A stretch of DNA of 64,000 nt from NCBI RefSeq assembly GCF_900454535.1, contig NZ_UGSP01000001.1, positions 2,120,001 through 2,184,000 on the forward strand. Reading direction: 5' to 3'. This document shows positions 30,322 to 40,303 of the stretch, piece by piece (positions within the stretch are counted from its first letter, which is position 1; every line of letters begins with the position of its first letter). The notes beneath the pieces were generated by a model that made no database searches, was not told the origin of the DNA, and was given only the letters and a program-made list of their open reading frames with translations. Both the position numbers and the translations under genes were made by a program. The DNA comes from Avibacterium avium. Its GTDB lineage: Bacteria; Pseudomonadota; Gammaproteobacteria; Enterobacterales; Pasteurellaceae.

Positions 30322-31662
30322 TTATCTAATCACAATTTCTGCCATTAAATAACCTACCGTACAAGCTACAACAACACCGATTAAACCCGGCACCATAAAG
30401 CTGTGGTTGAAGTAGTATTTCCCAATTTTGGTTGTCCCTGTTACGTCAAAGTTCACCGTTGCGATGTCTGACGGATAATTTGGAATGAAGAAATAACCGT
30501 AAGTGGCTGGCATTAAGCCCACTAATAATGGCGCTGGTAAGCCTAGACCAATTCCCACAGGCAACATCATCACTGCGGTGGCAGCTTGGCTGTTAATCAC
30601 CACGGAAACAGCAAACAATGCAAAGGCGAATGTCCAAGGGTAAGTGCTTACCATTTCGGTAATGCCAGCTTTAAATTGTGGCATTGCGAATTTGAAGTAA
30701 GTATCACTCATCCACGCAATCCCGAAAATCGCGATGGCTGCCACCATACCTGATTTAAACACCACGCCATTTGGCACGATTTGCGGATTGGTTTTAGTGA
30801 CCAATAAAATAATCCCACCAAAACACAGCATCATCATTTGAATGATGTAAGACATTGAAATCGGTTTGATTTTTTCACCCACGCCAACCGTACGAATTTC
30901 TGGGAACATTGCGATTAATACAATCACAACAAGGGCTAATAAGAATAAATAAACCGATTGTTTCGCTGCTGGTGGCAAGGTTTCATTTAAAGTGGTGCTA
31001 GTGGTATTTAAAATACGTTCACGCCAAATTGGATCTTGCAAACGGCGTTGATATTCTGGATCTTGATCAAGTTCTTTACCACGGCGCATACTATAAAGCG
31101 ATAAGGCGATAGTTCCCGCTAAGGTTGCTGGCACAGTTACGCAAATAATATCTAACAGGCTGATGTGATCGAATCCCGGTAACTCCGTGATACGGCCTAA
31201 ATAAAACACCACGGCCGCAGATAATGGGCTAGAAGTAATCGCCAATTGCGATGCCACGGAAGCTGCTGCCATTGGGCGTTCTGGACGAATTTTATTTTTC
31301 AATGCCACATCACCAATGATCGGCATAATAGAATACACAGAATGGCCTGTTCCGAGCATAAAGGTCATTAAATAGGTTACCAATGGCCCAAGCAAGGTAA
31401 CCCGTTTCGGATTATTACGCAGAATTTTTTCCGCCACTTGCAGCATAAATTTCAGCCCACCCGCCGCTTCTAATACGGAAGCACAGGTTACCACGGCTAA
31501 GATGATCAGCATTACATCAATCGGGGCTTTTCCTAATGGCATACGCAACACGAAAACTTCAATTGCCAAGCCAATTCCCGATACCACTCCCAAACCAATA
31601 CCACCGTATCGGCTACCGATATAAAGCATTAATAATAGAAACAAAAATTCTAAATAAAGCAT
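30322..31662 (-). CDS. dcuB: Anaerobic C4-dicarboxylate transporter DcuB
   Basis: Exchanges external fumarate, malate or aspartate for succinate during fumarate respiration. The 446-residue, many-helix product matches E. coli DcuB in length and pattern: GGIGLGVVSGIGLAIEVFVL, GTGHSVYSIMPIIGDVALKNKIRPERP, NPQIVPNGVVFKSGM, FIPNYPSDIATVNFDVTGTTKIG. DcuA is close in sequence, so DcuA versus DcuB is less certain than the family. AGGGAT precedes the ATG. Confidence 0.92.
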   Translation of the reverse strand: MLYLEFLFLLLMLYIGSRYGGIGLGVVSGIGLAIEVFVLRMPLGKAPIDVMLIILAVVTCASVLEAAGGLKFMLQVAEKILRNNPKRVTLLGPLVTYLMTFMLGTGHSVYSIMPIIGDVALKNKIRPERPMAAASVASQLAITSSPLSAAVVFYLGRITELPGFDHISLLDIICVTVPATLAGTIALSLYSMRRGKELDQDPEYQRRLQDPIWRERILNTTSTTLNETLPPAAKQSVYLFLLALVVIVLIAMFPEIRTVGVGEKIKPISMSYIIQMMMLCFGGIILLVTKTNPQIVPNGVVFKSGMVAAIAIFGIAWMSDTYFKFAMPQFKAGITEMVSTYPWTFAFALFAVSVVINSQAATAVMMLPVGIGLGLPAPLLVGLMPATYGYFFIPNYPSDIATVNFDVTGTTKIGKYYFNHSFMVPGLIGVVVACTVGYLMAEIVIR

Positions 31663-31702
31663 AGTCTATCCCTAAAATGAGTTATAAAAATTTCCGTTAG
31701 CA

Positions 31703-31773
31703 ATCATACTTTATTTACAATTTTCTACAATATTATCAGCGGAATTATTTGATGAAAATGTTACCTAAATCAA
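31703..31773 (-). promoter_or_regulatory. Possible dcuB promoter region
   Basis: TTGTAG-N16-TATGAT reads on the minus strand, with the -10 at 31708-31703. Further up, TTGAT-TTAG-GTAAC (31773-31760) is a weak FNR-like match, good in one half only and not at a classic distance. Confidence 0.35.
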
Positions 31774-31830
31774 ATTTTGCGAGCAAAAATTACAAAAAAA
31801 CCACCGCACTTTTTCGCTAAAACAGCCCAA

Positions 31831-31861
31831 TAAAAAAGCCGAACGGAAATCCATTCGGCTT
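31831..31861 (-). terminator. lutABC terminator
   Basis: On the minus strand AAGCCGAA / TTCGGCTT form a stem with an inner GG/CC extension, then six T. It lies 22 bases past lutC. Confidence 0.88.
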
Positions 31862-31882
31862 GTTATCATCGTTCAGTCGCGA

Positions 31883-32584
31883 TTAAGCAAGATCGTCAAT
31901 CACTACATACACTTTGGTTGTCGGGCCGTGTACGCCGACCACTTTAACTAGCTCAATATCCGCAGTGGAACTTGGGCCTGAGATGATGTTTACGCAAGAT
32001 GGCATTCTTTCCCCTAACACGGCTTTGTCGTGCAGAATTTTGGCAAGCTGTGCCACACGCGGTAAAACAAGGCTTTTACGCACCACCACAATGGATTTTT
32101 CTGGCAATAAGCTCACTGAACGGCCTTTGTCTTTACCCGAAAATAGCACGACACCACCTGATTCAGCCAAGCCATATTCCGCATAGTTAATGCCGATATT
32201 GGCTTGTTCTGCGTGTTTTAAGTTTTCTTCGCCATTTTGCGGTAACCAAATATCCGCATCATAATTGGCTTGTACATCTTGTGTAATGCCAAGTTGCTCT
32301 AAGCGTTCATCACCTGTAAGGATAATTGGCCCACCGCCATATTTTTCGCAGGCAGAAAGCACCGCACTTTTGGCTTCCGCTTCGTTAGTTTCGATCACAT
32401 CAACCATCATTGCTTTTGCCGATTCAATAAAAGTTTGGCATAAGGCTTGCGGATCAAGATCGGTTAAACGCGTTGTGGCGTAATCATTTAACGGCGCAGG
32501 CATTGGCTCTGGCACAAGCTGGCGTGGACGCCCCATTCGTTCCGCAAGTTTGTTTAGGAAGTTTTCTCTATTTTGTGCGTCCAT
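31883..32584 (-). CDS. lutC: L-lactate utilisation protein LutC (LUD family)
   Basis: A 233-residue LUD-domain protein of the YkgG/LutC family, the small subunit of the LutABC L-lactate oxidation complex. The conserved GINYAEYGLAESGGVVLFS and VVGVHGPTTKVYVVIDD (shown in part: GPTTKVYVVI) segments are visible. Its ATG overlaps the lutB stop. No cofactor motif of its own is evident. Confidence 0.9.
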   Translation of the reverse strand: MDAQNRENFLNKLAERMGRPRQLVPEPMPAPLNDYATTRLTDLDPQALCQTFIESAKAMMVDVIETNEAEAKSAVLSACEKYGGGPIILTGDERLEQLGITQDVQANYDADIWLPQNGEENLKHAEQANIGINYAEYGLAESGGVVLFSGKDKGRSVSLLPEKSIVVVRKSLVLPRVAQLAKILHDKAVLGERMPSCVNIISGPSSTADIELVKVVGVHGPTTKVYVVIDDLA

Positions 32585-33996
32585 TATTTTGCCTCTCTTT
32601 TGTTAAACCATTCACGGAAACTTTCGCCATCAGCACTTGGCAGATCGCGTGCTTTTGTCCATTCGGCCAATGCGCCAAATTCAAGCGGTGCTTTACCATT
32701 TTTGATGAATTTGCTTGCCACTTTCGCACCCACATTCACGCCCACTTTCCATAAGGTTGGGTGAGAGTTAGCAAAGTTGAAACCAAAGATAGATAAACGC
32801 TCTGCGGTTGGTGTCATACCACTTTGGGCAATATGCTCACGGTGTTTTAAGATGAGCTGTGCCAATGGAATTTTCACTGGGCAAACGGAGTTACAGGCAG
32901 TACATAACGAGCAGGCATACGGCAATTCTTTGAAGTCTTCATAACCGCCTAATAATGGTGAAATCACCGATCCGATTGGGCCGGGATAAATTGATCCATA
33001 GCCGTGTCCACCAATTTGGCGATAGGCTGGGCAAGTATTTAAACACGCGCCACAACGGATACAACGCAATACTTCTTTAAATTCGCTTTCGAGAATTTTA
33101 GAACGCCCGTTATCCACGATAACCAAATGGAATTCTTCAGGACCGTCCGTTTCACCAGCAAGACGTGGGCCGGTGAGCCAAGTGTTATAACCAGTTAATT
33201 TTGCTCCTACGGCACTTCTGGCAAGCATTGTGATTAACACGTCCACTTCTTCAAAAGTGGGGGCAATACGCTCCATTCCCATTACTGCAATGTGCGTTTT
33301 TGGCACAGTGGTGGCAAGACGTAAGTTTCCTTCGTTGGTAACCAAGCAGAGGCTGCCCGTTTCTGGCACGGCAAAGTTACACCCACTCACGCCGATGTCA
33401 GCTTCTAAGAAATCTTGACGAATTTTTTCACGAATGAACAAAGTCATTGCTTCTGGCGTTTCTGGGCCGTCATAGCCTAATTTTTCGTGTAAATCTTTAC
33501 GGATTTGATGGCGATCTTTGTGAATGGCTGGCACAACAATATGAGAAGGGCGATCACCGGCAATTTGTAGGATATATTCCCCTAAATCCGTTTCAATCAC
33601 CTTGATACCTTCGGCTTCCAGCACTTCGTTCATACCAATTTCTTCGGTGACCATTGATTTGGATTTCACGATTTTTTTGGCATTTTTCTCAAGGGCAACT
33701 TGGCGAATATAGTTGGTGGCATCTTCTGCGGTTTCAGCAAAATACACTTTTCCGCCATTTTCCATCACTTTTTCGCTTAATTGATATAAATAGGCATCAA
33801 GATTGGCTAAAACGTGGTTACGAATATGTTTTGCCTCATCACGCCATTCTTCCCAATGACCAAGTTCGTCCACCATTTTTTGGCGATTTGTGCCAATGCG
33901 TTCTTGAGCCATTACAATGGCTTTACGCATAATGTCGTTGTGAATTTCATTATCCACACGTTTTTTAAATGCAAGATTGCTGGTTTTTAATGACAT
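32584..33996 (-). CDS. lutB: L-lactate utilisation iron-sulfur protein LutB
   Basis: The 470-residue product combines an N-terminal LUD domain (SKSMVTEEIGMNEVLE, GVSGCNFAVPETGSLCLVTN) with a ferredoxin-type region holding two 4Fe-4S sites, CIRCGACLNTCP and CSLCTACNSVCP. This is the YkgF/LutB arrangement, electron carrier of the non-flavin L-lactate dehydrogenase complex. It starts one base after the lutA stop. Confidence 0.94.
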   Translation of the reverse strand: MSLKTSNLAFKKRVDNEIHNDIMRKAIVMAQERIGTNRQKMVDELGHWEEWRDEAKHIRNHVLANLDAYLYQLSEKVMENGGKVYFAETAEDATNYIRQVALEKNAKKIVKSKSMVTEEIGMNEVLEAEGIKVIETDLGEYILQIAGDRPSHIVVPAIHKDRHQIRKDLHEKLGYDGPETPEAMTLFIREKIRQDFLEADIGVSGCNFAVPETGSLCLVTNEGNLRLATTVPKTHIAVMGMERIAPTFEEVDVLITMLARSAVGAKLTGYNTWLTGPRLAGETDGPEEFHLVIVDNGRSKILESEFKEVLRCIRCGACLNTCPAYRQIGGHGYGSIYPGPIGSVISPLLGGYEDFKELPYACSLCTACNSVCPVKIPLAQLILKHREHIAQSGMTPTAERLSIFGFNFANSHPTLWKVGVNVGAKVASKFIKNGKAPLEFGALAEWTKARDLPSADGESFREWFNKREAK

Positions 33997-33997
33997 C

Positions 33998-34729
33998 TTA
34001 TTTTCCCTCCTGCATTAATACTTCGGCAATGTGCATCACTTTCACTTTTTTGCCTTCACGACTTAAACGTCCGCCAATGTTGAGCAAACAGCTTACATCA
34101 GCTCCAATTAAATAATCAGGGTGAACTTCCGTGATATGTTCCACTTTTTCAGTTACCATTTCGCCAGAAATTTCCGCCATTTTCACCGAGAATGTTCCAC
34201 CAAAACCGCAACAGGTTGTTTGGTTGTGAATTGGCAATAATTCTAGCCCTTTCACATTTTGTAATAAGGCTAAAGGCTCGTTCACAATGCCTAATTTACG
34301 GCTTAAGCTACAAGATGGGTGATATACTGCTTTTCCTGTTAAAGTCGCGCCCACATTGGTTACGCCTAATTTATTGACGATAAAATCCGTTAAATCATAA
34401 AAACGATCAGCCACTTTCTGCGCGCGTTCTGCCCATTCTGGCTCATCAAAACGGTTAAAATATTCAGGATAGGTTTTAATCGCGTAAACACAAGAACCCG
34501 CAGGGGCAACGATCGGATAATCATTGACTTCAAAGGTTTCTACCAAGTTTTTCATTCCAGCTAAGGCTTGTTTGGTATAACCACTGTTCAGAGAAGGCTG
34601 ACCGCAGCAACCTTGTTTTTCAAGGAAAACGATATTACAGCCAAGCTTTTCTAGTAATAATACGGTGTTTTTTGCAACGCCGGCTTTTACCACATCAGCG
34701 ATACAAGTAACGTAAAAATTTACGTTCAT
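33998..34729 (-). CDS. lutA: L-lactate utilisation CCG-domain protein LutA
   Basis: A 243-residue protein with two cysteine-rich CCG domains: EKQGCCGQPSLNSGY and QTTCCGFGGTFSVK, the YkgE/LutA pattern also found in heterodisulfide reductase and GlpC-type subunits. Start supported by GGAG nine bases before the ATG. First of lutABC; the lactate permease gene lies upstream on the same strand with a hairpin between them. Confidence 0.93.
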   Translation of the reverse strand: MNVNFYVTCIADVVKAGVAKNTVLLLEKLGCNIVFLEKQGCCGQPSLNSGYTKQALAGMKNLVETFEVNDYPIVAPAGSCVYAIKTYPEYFNRFDEPEWAERAQKVADRFYDLTDFIVNKLGVTNVGATLTGKAVYHPSCSLSRKLGIVNEPLALLQNVKGLELLPIHNQTTCCGFGGTFSVKMAEISGEMVTEKVEHITEVHPDYLIGADVSCLLNIGGRLSREGKKVKVMHIAEVLMQEGK

Positions 34730-34761
34730 AAATTACTCCAACATAATCAAATAGAAATGAG

Positions 34762-34791
34762 AAATCAGGCAAAGTTGCCTCTGCCTGATTT
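34762..34791 (-). terminator. Hairpin between lctP and lutA
   Basis: AAATCAGGCA / TGCCTGATTT, ten-base stem and ten-base loop, with only a poor T run (CTCATTTC). It could attenuate or stabilise the lctP-lutABC message rather than end it. Confidence 0.5.
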
Positions 34792-34804
34792 GTAATAATT
34801 CACA

Positions 34805-36400
34805 CTAAACGTTAAAGAAAAGTGGAATAATAAAGAGTGCAACAAGTGCGGCAATAATACCATAAACGATCATTGGAACGATGGTTTTCTTAATGATTGT
34901 GCCTTCTTGTTTATCAATATTTAATACCGAGCTTACCGCAACGATGTTGTTGATACACACCATATTCCCCATTGCACCACCAACAGATTGCAGGGCAAGA
35001 ACAAGGGTCGCAGAAAGACCAGTAATTTCCGCAGTGGAAAGCTGAACGCTACCAAAGGTTAAGTTAGAAACGGTGTTTGAACCCGAGAAGAACGCACCCA
35101 CTGCCCCTAAGTAAGACGCAAATAATGTCCAATATTCTCCTGTGGCTTCCGCAAAACTTCTACCGATAATTTTCACCATTGAATTATCGCCACCCACAAG
35201 CATCAAGTTCACCATAATTAACGCACCAACAAGGGCTAAGAATGGGTTGCGAGTTTGTCTTAAGCTGCCCATAAAAATATCTTTGGTTTTGCTTGCAGAT
35301 AATGCGAACAATGGAATTGAGATTAATACTGTTACCACGAATGGAATTAATGCTGGCACATAAAGCAATTTATAGCTTGCATTCACCGATGTACCGAAAA
35401 TTTGTTTTAAGCTGAAAATTAAACCGTGGCTAATTTCAAATAAACCTAATGAGCCTAATTGTACGCTAAACCAAGTTGTCGCATCATTCATCATTGCCTT
35501 GAATGGCAATTGTTGTAAACGTGTCACAATTAAAATCGCAATTAATAACCCTGTTGGCAATAAAGCTTTCACTACTTGCCCTGTGCTTACTGCGTTATCG
35601 TCAAGGTTATTTTCTACTTTGGCTAAACCAATGCCTTTATTTGCTACAAACACAGACACCAATAAACCAATTGCACCACCCACTAATGATGGGAACTCAT
35701 AGTTCACTTGGGCCAATAAGAAATAAGGCACAACACAAGCGAAAATGCTGATATAAATAAACACAAGGTTTTTACGAATTTCGCTCCAGCCTACGATTAA
35801 ACGCAACGCCATTAATGGAATAATTAATGCAGCAAAGGAGTGAATAAGCGCTGACATTGAACCGATTTCAAGAATTTGGTTATCCGTTAAATTTAATGGG
35901 CCAAAACCAAACCAAGTTGGCGTCCCTACTGCCCCAAAGGAAACCGGTACAGAGTTCATAATTAAGGCAAGCATTGCCACTTTTAATGGCGGAAAGCCTA
36001 AGCCCACTAAGATCGGCGCAGCGATCGCTGCTGGCGTTCCGAAGCCACTCGCCCCTTCAATCATAAAGGCAAATGCCCAACCGATAATCATAATTTGTGC
36101 AACAGGGTTTGGATTAATATTACCTAACCACTTACGCAACGTATTCGTTGCACCTGAGATTTCAGAAAAACGGTTAAATAAAATCGCACCGAAAATTACC
36201 GTAATTGGCGTTTGAACCGCCACCAATGCGGCTGTTACATTGGCACTCACGATAGAAATATCTGTGCCAAAGAAAATAAATTGAATAATTAACACCACTA
36301 CCGCAATCCACGGCAATGCAACATAAGATGGCAACGCATTGCGTTTTACCATTAAATAAATTAATAAAACAATCGGAAAAATACTAAGAAAAAGAGCCAT
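34805..36400 (-). CDS. lctP: L-lactate permease
   Basis: Proton-coupled lactate uptake. The 531-residue, about 13-helix product has LctP family hallmarks: EGASGFGTPAAIAAPIL, SVPVSFGAVGTPTWFGFGPL, FFSGSNTVSNLTFG and SVGGAMGNMVCINNIVAVSSVL. Together with lutABC downstream it supplies import plus oxidation of L-lactate to pyruvate. GGAG precedes the ATG. A CRP-like site lies 95 bases upstream. Confidence 0.95.
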   Translation of the reverse strand: MALFLSIFPIVLLIYLMVKRNALPSYVALPWIAVVVLIIQFIFFGTDISIVSANVTAALVAVQTPITVIFGAILFNRFSEISGATNTLRKWLGNINPNPVAQIMIIGWAFAFMIEGASGFGTPAAIAAPILVGLGFPPLKVAMLALIMNSVPVSFGAVGTPTWFGFGPLNLTDNQILEIGSMSALIHSFAALIIPLMALRLIVGWSEIRKNLVFIYISIFACVVPYFLLAQVNYEFPSLVGGAIGLLVSVFVANKGIGLAKVENNLDDNAVSTGQVVKALLPTGLLIAILIVTRLQQLPFKAMMNDATTWFSVQLGSLGLFEISHGLIFSLKQIFGTSVNASYKLLYVPALIPFVVTVLISIPLFALSASKTKDIFMGSLRQTRNPFLALVGALIMVNLMLVGGDNSMVKIIGRSFAEATGEYWTLFASYLGAVGAFFSGSNTVSNLTFGSVQLSTAEITGLSATLVLALQSVGGAMGNMVCINNIVAVSSVLNIDKQEGTIIKKTIVPMIVYGIIAALVALFIIPLFFNV

Positions 36401-36494
36401 ACAAACTACTCCATCAATAATTAATGTTATGACTTAAATGAGAGCGCCATTCTATGCTGATTTAAACGTTTTAGTAAAACATTTGTTAAGAAAT

Positions 36495-36510
36495 TATGAC
36501 AGCGATCACA
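36495..36510 (-). promoter_or_regulatory. CRP-like site between lctP and der
   Basis: On the plus strand TATGA-CAGCGA-TCACA matches CRP TGTGA-N6-TCACA at 8 of 10 positions. It lies 95 bases before the lctP start and 186 before der; lctP is the more likely target, being a carbon-source gene. Confidence 0.5.
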
Positions 36511-36695
36511 AAAAATTTTAACATTTCGCTAAAAATACTTCCTTATGGTTAGCCTTTAGCCAGTCTGAGAAGTCATTTCTCATTAAGGGCAAAATCCGCT
36601 ATAATTAGCCAATTTTGCAAAAAACTTATTATTTTTTCACCGCACTTTGCTTTTGCAGTGAAAGAAAATTTGCCCTAACGAATATAGAGGTTTTT

Positions 36696-38225
36696 ATGAC
36701 AACTCCCGTAGTTGCCCTTGTGGGTCGCCCAAATGTGGGAAAATCAACCTTATTTAATCGCCTAACGCGCACCCGTGATGCCCTTGTTGCCGATTTCCCT
36801 GGCTTAACTCGCGATCGCAAATATGGCCAAGCCAATATTGCTGGCTATGATTTTATCGTAATTGACACTGGCGGTATTGACGGTACAGAAGAAGGCGTAG
36901 AAGAAAAAATGGCAGAGCAATCCTTGCTTGCCATTGAAGAAGCAGACATCGTGTTATTTCTGGTGGACGCACGCGCAGGGCTGACTTCCGCCGATATTGG
37001 CATAGCCCAATATTTACGCCAACGCCAAAACAAAACCACCGTGCTGGTTGCCAATAAAACAGACGGTATTGACGCGGATTCCCATTGTGCGGAATTTTAT
37101 CAGCTTGGTTTAGGCGAAGTGGTTCAAATCGCCGCCTCGCAAGGCCGTGGCGTAAATGCCTTAATGGAACAAGTGCTTGCGCCACTTGCTGAGCAAAATT
37201 CCGAAAAAGAGGCCGAGCAAAACCAAAGTGCGGTACAAAATAACGAAGAAAATCAAGAAGATGAATGGGATCACGAATTTGATTTTAATAACGAAGAAGA
37301 TGGCCAGCTATTAGATGAAGCCCTTGCGGAAGAAGAAAGCGAACAAGAGCAAAACATCAAAATTGCCATTGTAGGCCGTCCGAACGTAGGGAAATCCACC
37401 CTTACTAACCGCATTTTAGGCGAAGATCGCGTGGTGGTTTACGATCTCCCCGGCACAACGCGTGATAGTATTTCCATTCCAATGGAACGTGATGGTCAGC
37501 ATTACACCATTATCGACACCGCGGGCGTGCGTAAACGCGGTAAGGTGCATTTGACGGTAGAAAAATTCTCTGTGATCAAAACCTTACAAGCCATTCAAGA
37601 AGCCAATGTCGTGCTACTCACCATTGATGCGCGTGAAGGCATTTCCGATCAAGATCTTTCCTTGCTCGGCTTTATCCTCAATGCAGGACGTTCTTTAGTA
37701 ATTGTGGTGAACAAGTGGGACGGCTTAGATCAAGAAGTGAAAGATCGTGTGAAATCAGAATTAGATCGCCGTTTAGACTTCATTGATTTTGCTCGCGTCC
37801 ATTTTATTTCTGCCTTGCACGGCAGTGGTGTGGGCAATCTGTTTGATTCCATTAAAGAAGCCTATGCTTGCGCCACGCAAAAAATGACAACGTCAATGCT
37901 CACGCGTATTCTACAAATGGCAACAGATGAACATCAACCGCCAATGGTTAGCGGTCGCCGTATTAAATTGAAATACGCCCACCCTGGTGGTTATAATCCG
38001 CCAATTATTGTGGTACACGGCAACCAAATTGACCGCTTGCCAGATAGCTATAAACGCTATTTATCAAACTATTATCGCCGCAGCCTGAAAATTATTGGCT
38101 CTCCAATTCGTTTGATTTTCCAAGAAGGCAGCAATCCATTCTCGGGCAAACGCAATAAACTCACGCCAAATCAGCTGCGTAAGCGTAAACGTTTGATGAA
38201 GTTTATCAAAAAATCGAAGAAATAA
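36696..38225 (+). CDS. der: Ribosome biogenesis GTPase Der (EngA)
   Basis: Double GTPase needed for 50S maturation. I set the start at 36696 ([17 protein letters not shown], 509 residues), with AGAGG upstream; the longer frame to 36615 is rejected. Two full G domains: [12 protein letters not shown] / DTGGIDGTE / NKTD, and [12 protein letters not shown] / DTAGVRKRG / NKWD, then a KH-like C-terminal domain. The linker between them is long and very acidic (residues about 165-215); an uptake signal inside it encodes QSAVQ. Confidence 0.97.
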   Translation: MTTPVVALVGRPNVGKSTLFNRLTRTRDALVADFPGLTRDRKYGQANIAGYDFIVIDTGGIDGTEEGVEEKMAEQSLLAIEEADIVLFLVDARAGLTSADIGIAQYLRQRQNKTTVLVANKTDGIDADSHCAEFYQLGLGEVVQIAASQGRGVNALMEQVLAPLAEQNSEKEAEQNQSAVQNNEENQEDEWDHEFDFNNEEDGQLLDEALAEEESEQEQNIKIAIVGRPNVGKSTLTNRILGEDRVVVYDLPGTTRDSISIPMERDGQHYTIIDTAGVRKRGKVHLTVEKFSVIKTLQAIQEANVVLLTIDAREGISDQDLSLLGFILNAGRSLVIVVNKWDGLDQEVKDRVKSELDRRLDFIDFARVHFISALHGSGVGNLFDSIKEAYACATQKMTTSMLTRILQMATDEHQPPMVSGRRIKLKYAHPGGYNPPIIVVHGNQIDRLPDSYKRYLSNYYRRSLKIIGSPIRLIFQEGSNPFSGKRNKLTPNQLRKRKRLMKFIKKSKK

Positions 38226-38246
38226 AATTGGCTGATAATTGCGATA

Positions 38247-38279
38247 AAAAAAGTGCGGTAAAAATTACCGCACTTTTTT
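38247..38279. terminator. Bidirectional paired uptake-signal terminator (der/clpX)
   Basis: AAAAAAGTGCGGTAA / TTACCGCACTTTTTT is a perfect 15-bp stem with a three-base loop, between convergent genes. Confidence 0.93.
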
Positions 38280-38293
38280 GTTAGTAAATGAAA

Positions 38294-39526
38294 TTAACTG
38301 CGAAACACCATTTTCGGTGGTTCATTATCCACAACGGTATTTTCATCAATAATCACTTTTTCAAGATTTTCGATTGATGGTAAGTCATACATTGTGTCAA
38401 GCAACAATCCTTCTACGATAGAACGCAAGCCGCGTGCGCCTGTTTTACGTTCTAACGCTTTCTTCGCCATTGCCACTAAGGCTTCGCGCGTAAATTCAAG
38501 AGTAACATCTTCAAACCCAAACAGAGCTTGGTATTGCTTGGTGAGAGCATTTTTCGGCTCGGTAAGAATTTGAATCAGGGCTTCTTCATCTAATTCTGCA
38601 AGCGGTGCGATCACAGGCAAACGTCCGATAAACTCTGGAATTAAGCCAAATTTCATTAAATCATCTGGCTCAACTTGCGTGAATAATTCGGTCAGTGTGG
38701 CTTTATCGTTCTGCCCTTTTACTTCCGCACCAAAACCGATGCCACTGCCAACGTGAACACGTTTTTCTACGATTTTTTCTAAGCCTGCAAACGCGCCACC
38801 ACAAATAAACAAGATCTTAGACGTATCAAGGCGTAACATTTCTTGCTGTGGATGTTTGCGTCCGCCTTGTGGTGGAATGGAAGAAATTGTGCCTTCAATT
38901 AATTTCAGTAAGGCTTGTTGCACGCCTTCCCCTGATACATCACGGGTGATTGAGGCGTTTTCAGATTTACGCGTGATTTTATCAATCTCATCAATGTAAA
39001 TAATGCCTTTTTCTGCTTTTTCGATGTCGTAATCACAATTTTGCAATAATTTTTGCAGCACGTTTTCCACATCTTCCCCCACATAACCGGCTTCGGTTAG
39101 CGTGGTGGCATCTGCCATTGCGAAAGGCACATTTAAGGTTCTGGCTAAAGTTTCCGCGAGTAAGGTTTTTCCGCTTCCTGTTGGGCCAATTAACAAAATG
39201 TTACTTTTACCTAATTCCACGTCATCAGATTTATACCCTACTTGCTGGCGTTTATAGTGGTTATATACCGCTACCGCTAGCACTTTTTTGGCATAATCTT
39301 GCCCGATAACATAATCATCTAAATGGGCGCGAATTTGGTGTGGGGTTGGTAATTCTGTGGTTTGATTTGCTTCCGCTTGCTCTTGCTTTTCGGCATCAAC
39401 CAGCAAATTATGGCAAAGCTCGATACATTCGTTACAAATCGCGCCGTCTTCACCTGCGATCAATTTTTGCACTTCACTGCGTTTCTTGCCGCACATTGAG
39501 CAATGGAGCTGTTGTTCTGTTGTCAT
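38294..39526 (-). CDS. clpX: ClpX, ATPase subunit of ClpXP protease
   Basis: Unfoldase that feeds substrates to ClpP. The 410-residue product has an N-terminal C4 zinc domain ([11 protein letters not shown] ... CNECIELC), Walker A GPTGSGKT, Walker [11 protein letters not shown], the GYVGEDV pore-1 loop and the IGFGAE loop that contacts ClpP. It begins three bases after the clpP stop, the usual clpP-clpX operon. Confidence 0.97.
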   Translation of the reverse strand: MTTEQQLHCSMCGKKRSEVQKLIAGEDGAICNECIELCHNLLVDAEKQEQAEANQTTELPTPHQIRAHLDDYVIGQDYAKKVLAVAVYNHYKRQQVGYKSDDVELGKSNILLIGPTGSGKTLLAETLARTLNVPFAMADATTLTEAGYVGEDVENVLQKLLQNCDYDIEKAEKGIIYIDEIDKITRKSENASITRDVSGEGVQQALLKLIEGTISSIPPQGGRKHPQQEMLRLDTSKILFICGGAFAGLEKIVEKRVHVGSGIGFGAEVKGQNDKATLTELFTQVEPDDLMKFGLIPEFIGRLPVIAPLAELDEEALIQILTEPKNALTKQYQALFGFEDVTLEFTREALVAMAKKALERKTGARGLRSIVEGLLLDTMYDLPSIENLEKVIIDENTVVDNEPPKMVFRS

Positions 39527-39529
39527 AAC

Positions 39530-40120
39530 TTATTCCGTTTCTCTTTTCACTAATACTTCATCAATTAAACCGTATAATTTCGCTTCTTCGGCGGTCATAA
39601 AATTATCACGATCGGTATCTTGTTCCACTTTTTCAAAAGGCTGTCCTGTGTGGAACGCTAATCTTTCATTTAAGGTGTGTTTAATTTTTAAGATTTCTTG
39701 TGCGTGGATTTGAATATCCGAAGCTTGTCCGCGATAGCCACCTAACGGTTGGTGAATCATCACACGTGCATTTGGCAATGCTGCACGTTTACCCGGCGCG
39801 CCGCCCGCTAACAAAAATGCTCCCATTGAGCAGGCTTGCCCAATACATAGGGTACGCACATCAGGTTTGATGAATTGCATTGTGTCGTAAATTGCCATTC
39901 CTGCCGTTACCACACCGCCCGGTGAATTAATATACAGGCTAATATCTTTATCTGGATTTTCTGATTCTAAAAACAGCAGTTGAGCCACGATTAAATTCGC
40001 CATATTGTCCTCAACTTGACCGCTTAGAAAAATAATACGCTCTTTTAATAAGCGTGAATAAATATCGTAAGAACGTTCGCCACGCGCGGTTTGTTCAACC
40101 ACCATAGGAATTAAAGCCAT
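39530..40120 (-). CDS. clpP: ClpP, proteolytic subunit
   Basis: Serine protease ring of ClpXP/ClpAP. I use the ATG at 40120 ([17 protein letters not shown], 196 residues): GGAG sits six bases before it, while the upstream ATG at 40132 has none. Catalytic Ser in [11 protein letters not shown], His in MIHQPLGG, Asp in DRDNFM region. The short N-terminal propeptide ahead of the ARGERSYD segment is as in other ClpP. Confidence 0.97.
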   Translation of the reverse strand: MALIPMVVEQTARGERSYDIYSRLLKERIIFLSGQVEDNMANLIVAQLLFLESENPDKDISLYINSPGGVVTAGMAIYDTMQFIKPDVRTLCIGQACSMGAFLLAGGAPGKRAALPNARVMIHQPLGGYRGQASDIQIHAQEILKIKHTLNERLAFHTGQPFEKVEQDTDRDNFMTAEEAKLYGLIDEVLVKRETE

Positions 40121-40242
40121 TGTATTCTCCATTGGTTTTCCTTTTCTATCAAAGGGTTATAAAAAGTTATAGTAAATTGAATTTAAACCATTGCTTTGCA
40201 CTGAGTTAAGTTCAAGCCACTTGAAGGGTGAATTATATAACA

Positions 40243-40281
40243 AAAGTGCGGTCATTTTTGTGAAAAAAACGACCGCACTTT
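40243..40281 (-). terminator. Paired uptake-signal terminator after tig
   Basis: AAAGTGCGGTC / GACCGCACTTT, 11-bp arms around a 17-base loop, 22 bases past the tig stop on the minus strand. Confidence 0.75.
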
Positions 40282-40303
40282 GAAATCAATGAGTTACAGC
40301 AAA

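Noticed and set aside
31760-31773. FNR site upstream of dcuB
   Set aside because: Only one half-site is good (TTGAT; the other is GTAAC), and it lies about 70 bases from the likely start; kept only as a low-confidence note.
36615-36695. N-terminal extension of der (and similar extensions of aroK, glnA, hslU, hmp, agaF, agaE, mnmE)
   Set aside because: The family-conserved start with a good ribosome binding site lies downstream in each case; the extra residues are not homologous.
40121-40303. Sigma-32 promoter before clpP
   Set aside because: A CTTGAAC element occurs on the minus strand at 40216-40210, but no CCCCAT-like -10 follows at the right distance.
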